64,000 nucleotides of DNA from Zizania palustris (lineage: Eukaryota; Streptophyta; Magnoliopsida; Poales; Poaceae), in contig JAAALK010000082.1 of the NCBI GenBank assembly GCA_019279435.1, positions 11,052,594 through 11,116,593 of the forward strand, read 5' to 3'. The notes under the pieces are model-generated. The model had not been told where the DNA came from, did not search any database, and was given only the letters and a program-made list of their open reading frames with translations. The position numbers were made by a program, and so were the translations under genes. Positions 1 through 11,730 of this stretch are shown here, one piece after another. The first letter of the stretch is position 1. The number at the start of each line of letters is the position of its first letter.

Positions 1-401
1 TTTTTCCTTTCGCTTGAGAACACTTCTTAAGCTTTTAAACTAGTCAATAAATTTTTTTCCAAAAAGAATTGATCGCAAAAATAAAGTGTTCTTAATAGTT
101 GGTGTCATATTCTACAAAGATTAAATGCAAGGTTCAGCACTATGCAATGTTTATATTTTATCCAATAAAAGATGTTCGACTATTTAAAAACAGTCACTTT
201 CCCTCTAATGACTAATAGTGGTGCAAGATCCATATTCATTCTACCTCTTAGTGAGCTTTGACATCACTACTAGAAGCTAGGTGACATAGGTAAGCAACAC
301 TTTGCTAAACACAACATATGTGTCTCTTGTCGTTGGAGAGGAATCCAATACTCAACACCCAAATTATATGCCCTAAGGCCCAAAACCATTTTGATAGCTC
401 C
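1..401. other. Unassigned AT-rich flank left of element A
   Basis: No reading frame, LTR end or recognisable coding similarity is visible here. It is the sequence into which element A inserted, or part of an older element beyond the window edge. A short inverted pair (GAACACTT near 18 and AAGTGTTC near 87) is present but too weak to define an element. Confidence 0.4.
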
Positions 402-3400
402 TGAAGAACCTAGTGAGGTTCTTCACTATGGTTCAAGGTCATGATGAGTGATTGACGGGGTTTTGCCATGAGGTTCATGTATGGATGTTTGGAAGTGTGT
501 GTGTGTGTCTGTGTTTGTCTCGTGTGTGCAGGGTTGAGATACTCGTCAACTGTCAATGGCAAGGGATCAGGTTTAGATGGGAAGTCTAATGCCAGATGGT
601 CGAGGATGTCAGTCGAAGTTGAGAGTGACCTCAGATGTATGCACGAAGATCAAGCAGGACTTGGGATGACGGTTGATCAAGACGAGGTGTCAGTTGAGTC
701 AGCGAAAGAGAAGCCAGTTCAAGTGACAAGGCGGCTCGAGAGATCGAGAGCAAGAGAGACTTGCTGGTAGTCGATTTCGCGGACTTTCGACAATCATCGA
801 CGGTCGAGGAGGCTTTGTCGGTTTTTGCTGAAAACCGTCTCATCTCTAAAAGTTTTAAATTCAATAATTAGGAGTCTTTTGTTTTTAGTAATTTAGATTA
901 AAGTGTAAACTTTTAATATTTTTCAGAACTTCCAAATTCTGAAAATATATTAAAAGGGTAGAGTCAAGTTGTAATAAAAGAAAGTAGAGTTCAATATGGG
1001 TAGATTTCAGAATATACATGTCTAAAAATAACTCATGTATTTTTGTGTTAAACTGAAATAATTGAGGGTCTTTTTGTAAAGCTCCCACATAGGGTATGCC
1101 TATAAAAAGGGACTCATACCCAAGGGTTTGGGCAGCCTTTTGAAGAAAGAAACCAGAATTTCATCATGTTTTTGCAGTTTACTTATTAAAATTACTTATG
1201 TGAGTCTCTTTACTTTGTTTGATGATTTGATGTTCGAATCATATGTTTTTCTTCTACGGTTCAGGTAGCGTTTCGGCAACACTATTCATGATCAGAAATG
1301 TTCTGCGCCGCCACTAGTTTGGGTCTGTGATCTATTTTGTTTGAATTCTTTGATCTATTCTCATAAACTTGCTGTTGATTATGCTGAGTGAGTTCTGTTA
1401 AGAGAGTTTACTACAAGATTTTTGTGAAGCTTTCATCTGTAAGGATCAAGGGATTGCTCAAAGAATTTCAGACAAAAAGATCTTCATCCTTCATCAGGTA
1501 CATCCCATCTCTGATTCTTAAGCAAAATTCCCTTGCTCTTATTTTGAGTAAAGCCAAGTTGATATGTGAATGTTTGATGGAGTGATTAGAACATTTTCCT
1601 GTGAAAGTACTGTTTTATGATTGAGTAAAATTTCTGGATGATAGTTGGATGAACTGAAAAACCTTACTCTGCTCTTTTACTCTGTTTAGGCTGAGATAAA
1701 TTTTACCAGTTCTGTTGAGTGTTTTAGCCAAAGTCATCTCTGATCTTAGTACTTTAAGGTTAGTTCAAAGGATTTGTGTGACTTGCTGTCGTTAATGTCA
1801 ATATTCTGAAGTTGGGAGTATACACAATGGAGATGTTCAGGTTTTAGTAATTTTTGCTATATTGATAATTTTAATTCTTCAAGATCTGAATAACTTACTC
1901 TAAAAATTGGTTGATGAAGTCTTGGATCTGAGACAAACTTTCTGAATCTTTATTTGAATCCTTGAGAAATTACACAATTATTCCTATCAGCTTGATTATG
2001 TTGTTAACATTCTGATTGCACTAAAACTTTTGAGATTCTATTTTTCAATCTGAAATAGTGTTGTTCATATCTGAAATGTGTAAATCTGATTATTCAGTAG
2101 TTAGTGCATTTGGAACTAGAATAATCAAAGTTACATAAGTATTGTGAGCAACTTTTGAAATCTAAACACTTATCCTTCTGAGCTGAATTCTCTTGTGTGT
2201 CCAGAATTTTCTGTTGAACTTAATTTACCCACCACTGAATATTGATACAGAACTTTGTATGTTTCAGTTTTTCAGTTAAAGTGTATTTTGTCCTGAGAAT
2301 AGTTGACTGAAACTTGAATTTGAAACTACTGCTGTATATGTGTGAACTTTCCTGTATTGAGTGATAAATCAAGATTTCAATCTGTTGTGATCCCTTGCTG
2401 ATATGTATTTGAAAAATATGTTTAAAGGAATTCACTGAATCTGGGGTTATCAAATCTAGCCCTGAAACTTTCTGTTCATGGTCTATTGTCAAAAGCTCCT
2501 GAGCTGAGATATGTTCTTGAAGTTTGAATATGTTCAAAACATGTACTAGTGAGTTTTTCTGGCTGGATTAATTCTGATTTAGTGCCATAGCTGCTGAGTA
2601 GTTTTAGTTCTTCAGCAATTACTGTTTCACATTCTTTTCAGCTGAGAACTGCAATTTAGTTATTACAGTTTTGACAAAAAGTTCAACTTCTCAGATATAA
2701 CATTACATATTTATTTTAACTCATCTGAATTGAACAATTTCTATTATTGTGGTCTGTATCAGTGCAAATGAATGTGTTGTGTGCCTGAATTTCTACAGTT
2801 GTACATCTATTGAGGTTACTTATTTGCTCTGATTTGTCATCTTCAAATCTGATCTGAAGTCAGGTTTGAACTTTCAGTTTGTGTTCTTTAATGAGAATTG
2901 TATTCTGAAATACTGTGTTGTTTGATATACTATTTTTAGATTCTCGACATCACTGTTTCAGTATTACATTTTCAGAATGGTTTAAGTATTCAAAAGGTAT
3001 TCTAATTTCAGTATTGTTCTGTTTCAGACAGTGCTGATTACTAAAGGGTTGGTAAAGAATTGTTGATCTGAATTCGTGCAATTGAAATTCTCTATTCTTG
3101 AGAAAGAAACTCAATGTCTACAGTTGAGTGATGTTCCTATTTTTGCAAAGTGAACAAAACTCCAAGGTGTATCACTGAAACAATCTTGGATTTGGATATT
3201 TTTGCTCAGTTCTAAATATTCAAGCTTGTTTGATGGTTGTTGTGATTGAATACTCAACATTGCATAACATGCTATATTACCAATTGTTTTCGGTTCAGTT
3301 TTGAATTGATACTTCTGAAATTTGATTCTCTAAACTTTGTCGGAGTTTCAATTGTCGATTTACCTCTGTCGACCATTGGGTTGACGAAATAGACTCTGAA

Positions 3401-3618
3401 TTTTGGAGCTTCAGTTTCTGACAAAGTAATTCGACCAACCAAACTCCAAACTAAGTTGAACTGCAATTTTCAAACAAGTTGTGTTATGATTTTGTACTGT
3501 TTGGTTCAACTTTGGATCTGCAATTTTAGGAGGTGTGTTGGGTGATCTGAATAGGACATCTAATTCATGAGAATTTGTTAAGGTTCACCGCCCCTCTAGT
3601 CGCCATTCCGATCCCACA
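402..3618 (+). repeat. 5' LTR of element A (about 3.2 kb)
   Basis: The LTR ends in CA at 3617-3618, directly before the primer binding site. Its last 35 bases carry the CACCGCCCCTCTAGTCGCC box shared with the other copia LTRs here. The 5' end is placed at TG 402 by analogy: the other LTRs also start TGA followed by a short perfect hairpin and then TGATGAGTGATTG, seen here at 443-455. A TATA-like motif lies at 1101-1109. Most of the 2.5 kb downstream of it is AT-rich, with no coding capacity. A short GT microsatellite sits near 495-508. The exact left boundary is uncertain because no second copy is present for alignment. Confidence 0.7.
1101..1109 (+). promoter_or_regulatory. TATA box of element A LTR
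   Basis: TATAAAAAG in a context resembling the other LTR promoters here. It would place the RNA start about 30 bases downstream, leaving a very long R/U5 or leader of roughly 2.5 kb. Confidence 0.5.
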
Positions 3619-3620
3619 AT

Positions 3621-3632
3621 TGGTATCAGAGT
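3621..3632 (+). other. Primer binding site of element A
   Basis: TGGTATCAGAGT, two bases after the LTR end. It matches the plant copia initiator-Met tRNA site TGGTATCAGAGC except for the last base. Confidence 0.85.
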
Positions 3633-3681
3633 CGGTTAGATCACCAGTTGACCTTAACCGGTTTGTGATCCTTGTGGCGAC

Positions 3682-3893
3682 ACGAACAAGAGTTCTAAGA
3701 TTCCAATGTTTGATGGTTGAGACTACGCTTATTGGAAGGTGTGCATGGAGGCTTATCTACTAAGCCAAGGAAGTGCTATTTGGGACATTGTTGATTCCCA
3801 ATATGTGATCCCTGAAACTCGCACTTCAAAGACTGAGAAGTTACAGTACGATTGTAATAGCAAAGCAAGAAACATACTATTCATCAGTCTGAG
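3682..3893 (+). pseudogene. Element A gag, N-terminal piece
   Basis: Conceptual translation gives the start of a copia gag: a segment with DYAYWKVCMEAYLL, then IWDIV, then NSKARNILF. This parallels the EAF-Y-YWK-RM-AYLMSQ start of the gags in B, D and G. The expected start codon reads ACG at 3682-3684, and a TGA interrupts the frame a few codons later (near 3717), so it cannot be translated as it stands. The frame runs into element B at 3893 and resumes at 13421 with the next part of the same conserved block (EFDRVWHLRTACEIW). Gag would form the virus-like particle shell. Confidence 0.75.
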
Positions 3894-4762
3894 TGTAGGA
3901 CTGAAAGTAGCGACCAGAGGGGGGTGAATGAGCGCCTAAAAAATTCTTTCGAATCAATGGCCTGCTCCCAACACCCAACGCACCTCAACCGACTAACAGC
4001 GAGAAGTAAAAAGATTAACAGTGCCAAAAATAATCTAGCCTACAAACGACCGGTGTTTTAATCGAAAGGACACCAACACAGTGTTCACATGCAGATTAAC
4101 AGAGTATTCAAAACACAAACATTTTAAGCATCACAAAAATTAATCATCACTAGCATTTAATTCAAGTACATGTAAAACGAGGTATGCGTTTACCGTTCAA
4201 ACTTGTCTCCTGTATAGAACTTGACGAAGCCTGTGGTGGCCGAAGCCTGCTTTGGTAGCCATCGAAGCCCATGCGCCTAGGTGTTGGTGGTTGATCATCC
4301 GAATCCTGCACGTGCTTGCACTGACGAAGTCTGCTTCGAAGTCCTGGTCACTTTCCGAAGCCTCCACGCCGTATGCTGCAGTCCAACGAAGCCAGCTACG
4401 CAGCGCGGGCCACATGAGCAGCTCCAAAGAAATGGCCTCACGGAGACCCCGGTTTTCAAGAGGAAAAATAAAACAGGATGAACAATGCTTGCAATTAATA
4501 AAATAACCTTAGGCACACAAAATGAGACACTAGCTTTAGAGTTCAACGCCAAAAACTAGGGGTGCTGTAGCTACTTCTTTGTCACTGCAGCCGCGCATAG
4601 CTGTGCTAGCTGCCTAGGCTGGTAGGCTAGCCGCTGCTGCCACGCGTGACAATGCTAGCTACCTAGGCTACCGCTAGCTGCGCTGCTGTACTGCTGCAAT
4701 ATTGCGCAAGTAGCTGCTGCCAAATAGAAACAGTGGCCGGAGAAAGCTATGCCTAGAGACCA
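3894..4762 (-). repeat. Truncated 3' LTR of element B
   Basis: Starts TGTAGGACTGAAAGTAGCG and follows B's right LTR (11731 onward) with scattered substitutions up to about 4762. The sequence then jumps into the 3' untranslated region (CACTCTAAAAAGACACAAAC). The missing part is the rest of the LTR, its TATA region, the polypurine tract and some untranslated sequence. This is an internal deletion after insertion or during reverse transcription. Confidence 0.8.
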
Positions 4763-5785
4763 AAAGCACTCTAAAAAGACACAAACTTGAACTCACCCAG
4801 AAATGAAGCTCCCTCTCAATATATGCAATGAATGCTACTGGGGTGTAGGTGGAGTGTAGAAAGCATGCTTCTCAGATATGATTGACTGCAATTACAACTT
4901 ATAGCAGGTATTGCAAATGACATACTGTCTAAGACACATGGCATGATCAGTGCAACACATGATATCTAAAGAAATTCATTGGCACACGTGTTCAATTTTT
5001 GCAAACAAAAGCATCACCACATTTTCTAGTCGACAAACAAGATAAAGCATGAGATGCAAAAGCTAAATGATATCTACCAAGATAAGCATTGTCCAGAACA
5101 AAGTGCTTCATCAAACTTGCTATCCTTTTAAATTTCAGGCTTTTTCTTTTCCTTTTTCATTTTTTCCCAGGGTTATTTGCATGTCAAACCTTATGCTAAC
5201 CGACCAAGTCAAGCCTAGACTAGATCTGGACCATCAGAAGCTTAAGACATTGGTCTTGGCATACATTACACTGTCATAGTTCATACCAAAGTGCTATGGT
5301 AAGCAGTCGAGAACAATGCAATGTGACAAAGCAAACCCACCTAGATCTTTTCAAATTAAGCATAAAAGGCATGGATTTTCAATTTTTCTGAATTTTATCA
5401 TTTTTATAGCACATTTTCCATGTTAAAGCATAAAGATGTCCAAGTTGCATATCTGCATCTGAGTGAGGAACTAGCTACCAGGCATGTAAAAGATAGCAAG
5501 AGCACTCAGCCTACACATGATAGTTACTAGAAGCAATGGTGATCATTTTTCAATTTTAAAGCATAAAAGCCATGCATATGACAGACATCAGACATATCAT
5601 GTGAACTGAAGCAAGGCATGATCATCGACAGTTAATCAAAAGCATGTACCAGCTAGAATAAGTAAAGTAGTTCAATCATATAACAGAAGCAACTCAAAGT
5701 GTGATATGTGAATATGCATGATATGAACACACACGAAAAGACTCAAGAAAAGAGTAAAGAAGAAAGAAAACTGAGTCAAAATATC
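4763..5785 (-). other. 3' untranslated region of element B
   Basis: Non-coding sequence between the pol stop and the truncated LTR. It contains the conserved block shared with C, G and F (about 5166-5353 here). It also holds several short A-rich stretches. The polypurine tract expected at its distal end is gone with the deletion at 4762. Confidence 0.7.
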
Positions 5786-8700
5786 CTAAAAAGGATACAC
5801 AACTCCACAATCCCCTCGCAAACGCTCAAAAGTAGACTGATCTAGGGGTTTGGTGAAAATGTTAGCCAACTGATGATGGGTATCAATATGAACAAGGTCA
5901 ATGACACCTTTCTCATATTGATCCCTCGGAAAGTGAAAGCGCACATCAATATGTTTGGTTTTTTAATGAAGACATGGGTTTTTCCCTACACTAATCGCGC
6001 TGGTGATATCACAAAACAAAGGAACTCTGGCAGGGAAGAACAACCCAATGTCTCGCAATGTGGAAATGATCCAAACCAACTATGAGCAGCAGCTAGCAGA
6101 AGCTACATACTCAGTCTCTATGGTAGAAAGCGCAACTCCAGATTGTTTTCGAGAAGACCAAGAAACAAGCGAAGAACCGAGAAACTAGCAAGTACCAGAA
6201 GTCGACTTGCGATCCAGCCGGCACCCACCAAAATCAGCGTTAGAAAAGCTAGATAAATCAAGAGACGATGATGCTGAATAGGTAAGGTACCTGAAAATGT
6301 GCTTGACAGTCTGCTAATGAGATGCGCATGGTGAAGACTAGAAGTGCGCGCACAGTCCCACGATAAACTGAATGTCTGGTCTCGTCGCCGTCAAGTATAG
6401 AAGCGATCCAATTATCCCTCGATACTCTCTCTCGTTGACCTTGATGCCACTCTCGTCCTTGTCTAGGACCCCAGATGTACCCATTGGGGTCATCTGAGGC
6501 TTCAGCTCTCCACCAAAGTCGAATTTCTTCAACATATCCCGCGTGTACTTACTCTGGTGGATGAAGATGCCATCCTTGGTCTTCTTGATCTGGAGCCCTA
6601 GGAAATACTTGAGCTCACCCATGAGGCTCATCTCAAACTCACTGTGCATCTGCTCAGAAAACTTGGACACAAGCACATCAGTAGAACCACCAAAAATAAT
6701 GTCGTCCATGTAAATCTGAGCAATCAAAATGTCTGAGCCATCTCTAACTAAGAAAAGAGTTTTTTCCACATAACCCAACACAAAGCCATTCCCCAACAAA
6801 AACTGCTTCAACCGGTCATACCAAGCCCTGGGGCTTGCTTCAAACCGTATAAAGCTTTCTGCAACTTAAAAACATGTCGAGGAAACTTAGGGTTCTCAAA
6901 ACCAGGGGGCTGCCTAACATAGACCTCCTCCTCTATGTACCTGTTCAGAAAAGCACTCTTGACATCCATTTGAAAAATCTTAAAACCCTTAGAAGCAGCG
7001 AATGCCAAAAGAATGCGAATGGACTCAAGACGGGCAATAGAGGCAAAAGTCTCCTCAAAGTCAATACCCTCTTTCTGGCAAAAACCCTGGGCAACTAGTC
7101 GAGCTTTGTTGCGCACCACAATCCCATCTTCACCTTGCTTGTTCTTGAACACCCACTTGGTGCCTATGCGGTTGCACCCAGGTGGCAGCTAATCTAATGT
7201 CCAAACCCGATTGCGGACAAAATTCTCAAGCTCTTCTTGCATGGCGTTTATCCAATTTGAATCAGAAAGAGCATGATAAACATCTCTGGGCTCAAAAGAT
7301 GCAACAAAAGCAGATTCAACAAACATGGCAAGTGAGTCAACAGAAGAGCGCAAAGTTCTCTCAGAAAGATCACCGATTATGAGCTCTAAGGGGTGATCAC
7401 GCTGATCTGTTTGGGATCCTAGGTGATCTGAAGTCACCTCAACGGAGTCAGTATCTGGCACCTCGGGAATCGACTAAGGGGGCTCAATCGAAGTGGAAGA
7501 AGTGATCAGAGGTCCCCCTCGTCCTCAGTAGAAATCTCAGAATGTGTGGGGTCTGCAGACTGTGCAAAAGGCCCACCCTCATCGATAGTAGGAGCGTCAT
7601 CATCTTCCTCAAAGATGGACTCTCCTTGCTCATCATCTCTAGAAAGCTCAAAAGAAGGAGTCAGTGAAGGCATGGACTCATCAAAAGAAACCTCGCAAGT
7701 CTCGAAAAGCTGTTGGGAGTCGAAGTTCCAAACACGGAAGCCTCGATAATGCAAAACATAACAAAGAAAGACTCCATCCCAGCAACGAGACTCAAACTTG
7801 TCGAAATACCCTCCCTTCTTGAGCACAAAGCACTTGCAGCCAAACGTTCGCAAGTGACTCACCTTGGGGTGTCTACCAAACCGCAACTCATATGAAGACT
7901 TACCTAAGTAAGCTCTAAGAAAAATGCGGTTGGCCAGATAGCAAGCCGTGCTCATGGCTTCAGCCCAAAAATGCATAGGAGTCCTATGCTCATCGATCAT
8001 CGTCCTGGCCATCTCGACTTGTGTGCGGTTTTTTCGTTCCACAATGCCGTTCTGTGGGGGAGTGTAAGGAGCAGAAAACTGATGATCAAGACCCTGGTCA
8101 CTACTGAAGCTGACGAACTGAGAGTTCTTGAACTCAGAGCTATGTCAGAGTGAATTGCTCGCATCTGACCATTGTTCTCATTCTTCAACTTCAAAATCAG
8201 GTCATGAACAAATTGAAAAGTCTCATCCTTTGACTCCAAAAAGAAAACCCACGAGAATCGAAAAAAATTGTCAACTATCACAAGCGTGTACCACTTCCCA
8301 CCAACTGAGCGTACCCAAGCTGGACCAACAGTGTCCATGTGTAACAGCTCTCTCGGGTACGAAGTCATCACCTAAGTCACAGGTGCGTGAGAAGCGGCAA
8401 CCATTTTCCCGTGACGACAGGGATGGCAAACTAGATCCTTCTCCATCTTAAGCTTTGGCAATCCTCGGATGAGGTCCATAGAGCTCAATCTGACTAGCAG
8501 ATCAAAGCTCAAATGGCCTAACCCCCTATGCCACTTCAAGAGCTCAGAGGAGGATCCAACAATCAAACAACGAGAAAGGCCAAAAGAACTAGAGAAATCA
8601 ATCCAAAAAACCATACCGAAGGGTAAGATCTGGCAAACCAAAGATCCTCTATAATCAACCACAAAAGACATGACCTTCTTAAAATGAACATCTAAACCAT

Positions 8701-8949
8701 CCTCAAGAAGTTGCAACATAGAAATCATATTAAAATTCAAGTATCCCACCAAAGCAACATTCTTCAGAGAGAAATGATCAGAGATGCGAATTGAATCAAT
8801 GCCATGTACCTTCCCTTGACTACTGTTCCCAAAAGTAATGTACTCCTTGGAGCTCGGGGAGTGAGGCTGGAGAACCATATGCGATGTCCCGTCATGTGGC
8901 AAGAGCATCTTGAATCCATGATCCACATGTCCTCCAGTCCTTGATCCTG
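5786..8949 (-). pseudogene. Element B pol: integrase, reverse transcriptase, RNase H (broken)
   Basis: Encodes the replication enzymes of a copia element in the order GAG-pre-integrase, integrase, RT, RNase H. The start CAG-GAT (8949) lies in the -1 frame relative to gag. Visible blocks are WIMDS-C-CHMTGH near the start, an intact zinc ligand pattern ending VCHPCRHGKM (about 8420), HMDTVGPAWVRSVGGKW (integrase), VVRNKARLVAQGFCQKEGIDFEE (RT, about 7100), a preserved QIYMDDIIFGG RT active site (about 6720) and the terminal LRGDCGVVYPF before the stop at 5786. Frameshifts and stops separate these blocks, and the RNase H part below about 6340 is the most damaged. The enzyme set is therefore non-functional in this copy. 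Confidence 0.85.
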
Positions 8950-8954
8950 CAAAA

Positions 8955-11666
8955 TTAGTGGTCGTAAGTGGGAGCAAATGGTTCGGCACCAGGTTTAGCA
9001 AAAGAGATAAACCAGTGTCGAGCCATCTGATCGTATGTAGGAAAGTAGAAAGAATCATATGAATCTGGACCAAAGCGCGGCTCAAAGCGCGTTCCTCGGT
9101 TCTGCCTAAAGTCTCGGCCATGAGGTCCAAAGCCGTATCCAGAATGACCTGGAGCTCTGGTGGAGTGAAAACCACCCTCAGGAGCATGGGCATGAAAGTC
9201 ATCTCCTCTACCACCACCTACACGATGTGGCCTAGCCTCTAGCCTCTCCCAATGTTGAGGGACTCTTAGTCTACCACCCTGTTGATAGAACTGCTCCTGC
9301 CCACCACGAGCTCTCTCTACTCTCTCAACCTGCTTCCTACTGAAGCAAAACTCCTCAAGATGCCCGTCTCTCTGACAAAACTCATAGTGATAGGTAGGCT
9401 TCTTGGGATGTGGTTGAGGCTTAGGGTTCTTGGGCTTGGTGGTGTTGGGTGTAGACTCTTTGGTGTGAGAGGGTCCAGGTAGAGAGTCTAGAGAAGTGTG
9501 GAGATGTTTGGGCTTTGGGACCTAGATGGGCTTCTTGGGTGGAGCTTTAGGTTGTTCTTGGAACACTCCATCCTTGGGCTGACTAGCCTCGAAAGACTCA
9601 GTGGAGTGAGTCTTGGGATATATCTGTTCAGGAGTCATCTTACTCCACTCCACTTCTTGGCTAATGGCACTCTCAAAGTCAACCTTGGTGTAGGTGTAAC
9701 CTACCCCAAACCCTTCCCGCCTCTTGAACTGCTGGATCATTATGCCGAGTTGTGGCTCTCTGGCACTCACCCAACTCAGGATCTGATGGAGGTAAAAGTC
9801 ATTCTGAGCATCAGCTAGCTCCTCTCTCAAGGAAACTAGCACCTCCACCTGAGACAAGCAGGTCTCACACTCTCTATCGACTTGGACAGACTTCTCAGCT
9901 TTTAGCTTGATCAACTCCAATTTAAGAGACAAGCAGTTCTCACAAATAGTGGGTGGAACTGACAGTGTCTCAAGCTCTAGACTAGTCTGCTCTAGTTCAG
10001 CTCTGGCTCTCTCCAACTCGCCCAACTGCTCATCACAGAGCACGACGACAGTGGCATGAGCATCTTTCAGCTCCAGCCGTGCGCTCTCAAGCTCAGTGGC
10101 CAAAGTGTCGCTCACATCTACCCTCTCTATGTACCTAGACTTTAGAGTCGTCAGGTCACACAACAACACCTCACAGTTAGGGCACTAACTGCTACCACCC
10201 AAGCAAGGGGAAGAAGATAGACTCTCAATCCTACCGTTCGCCACGACAAGCTCACTCTCAAGCTCATTTATCCTCTTCTTAGCCCCTCTAAGCAGTTTCT
10301 CTCGATACATCAACTCCTGATGGTTCTCTTCAAGTAAATCAATGACTTCTTGTTCATAGGAGTATACCTTTTCATCATTGTCATCGTCAGAGTTGTCGGG
10401 GGAGCCCTTCTCTTCCTTATCCCCAAGAGCCATTGAGTAGAAGCTCTTGCGGGATGTTCGGCGGTGATGCAAGCGGCTCTTCGGCTTGTCCTCGAAGGCC
10501 ATGAAGCAGAGGCCCGTTGGATCGTCCTTGTCCTTCCCCTTCCCCTTCCCCTTCCTGATCACGATCTCATCATCACTTGAGCTTGATGAAGAGGAAGAAG
10601 ATGAAGACCTCTTGGAGTAGCTTCTCTCCATCTCGGCGAAGAATTCCTTGTCTCGCTTCTTGTTCTCACGCCGGTAGTACTTCAGGGCCTTTCGAAATAA
10701 TCTTTTCTTGGGTTTGCCCTTTGTGAAGGTGGAGTTGTCGTGCTTGCTGGAGTCATAGGAGACACCACCAGTACCCTTCCTGTGACCATTTTGCTTGGGG
10801 CAGTTGGCGATGAAATGACCTGAATCACCACACTCAAAGCATCCGGATTTTGTGCCGTGTCTTTTGAACATTCACTTATCATAGACACGACACACCTGGT
10901 TGTTAAACAGACACAGATCATCATCTCTTAGCAACTCAAGCTGGTCCTCAGTGATAGACATCAGGGAGAACCCATCACATCTCAAAGAAGAGGAGTCAAC
11001 AGAAGGCGTCGCAAGGGCCAGGGTTTTTGATCTAGAACTAATGAGATTTGATTTCAACTGGATATCAACATCTATGGCCTTGAGCTTGCTGAACAGCTAT
11101 GAAATAGTCAAGGTATCATAAGAGGTGCTTTAAATGATAGAGGATACCTTGATCTCCCAGATCTTTGGGTCCAAGGTATGAAGAACCTTGAGCGCCTGCT
11201 CATGATCTGAGACCAGCTAAACTCCCTCGGCCTTGTTGGCCCGAAGCTTGTTGATGATCGATTGAAAACGACCAAACAAGGCTTCAACAGATTTACCTTG
11301 CTTCTGTGTGAAATTTTCATATTCACGTCAGTAGGTCTGATAGAGCCGAGCCTTGACCTGGGCTATCCCCTCATGGTGTGCCTAGAGGGTATCCCAGATC
11401 TCTCTAGCAGTGTTGAGATGGCTCACACGTTCAAACTCAGTGGGACCTAAACCAGAAAACAAAATGTTCACTGCTTTGTTGTTGTTTTTATGCTGGGCGA
11501 TTATCTCGGGGGATGTACGATCAGCAAAAAGTAGTATGGTAAAAGTAGCGTGAACACAAACGTCCCAAATGTCCGAGCTCTGGCTCATGAGATAGGCTTG
11601 CATGCGAGTCTTCCAATAAGTATAGCCAAAAGCTTCTAGGGACGGAACCTTTCCAGAAGAAGTCAT
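8955..11666 (-). pseudogene. Element B gag (broken)
   Basis: Structural protein of the element. It starts at ATG 11666 (MTSSGKVPSLEAFGYTYW), a start shared with D and G and lying 12 bases after the conserved AGGTAGTGATC leader. In order it has the N-terminal capsid-like part (to about 11100), a zinc knuckle CFECGDSGHFIANC (about 10830), a Lys-rich part, a poly-Ser tract followed by DDEIVIRKGKGKGK, a coiled-coil stretch with CxxC pairs, a second knuckle-like part near 9370 and a Gly/Arg-rich tail. It ends ...TYDH-stop (TAA at 8955-8957). A TAG at 11217-11219 sits where D has CAG, and other stops occur in the N-terminal third. Confidence 0.85.
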
Positions 11667-11716
11667 GATCACTACCTGGGTTTAGAACCGGTTAAGGTAT
11701 AGAAAACCCTAACCAG

Positions 11717-11728
11717 GCTCTGATACCA
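11717..11728 (-). other. Primer binding site of element B
   Basis: On the minus strand reads TGGTATCAGAGC, two bases after the 5' LTR. It is a perfect match to the standard copia iMet primer site. Confidence 0.9.
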
Positions 11729-11730
11729 CT

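Noticed and set aside
1..120. Inverted pair GAACACTT/AAGTGTTC as a possible MITE end
   Set aside because: Eight-base arms with no flanking duplication. Expected by chance in AT-rich sequence.
495..508. GT microsatellite
   Set aside because: Short simple repeat inside an LTR with no sign of function.
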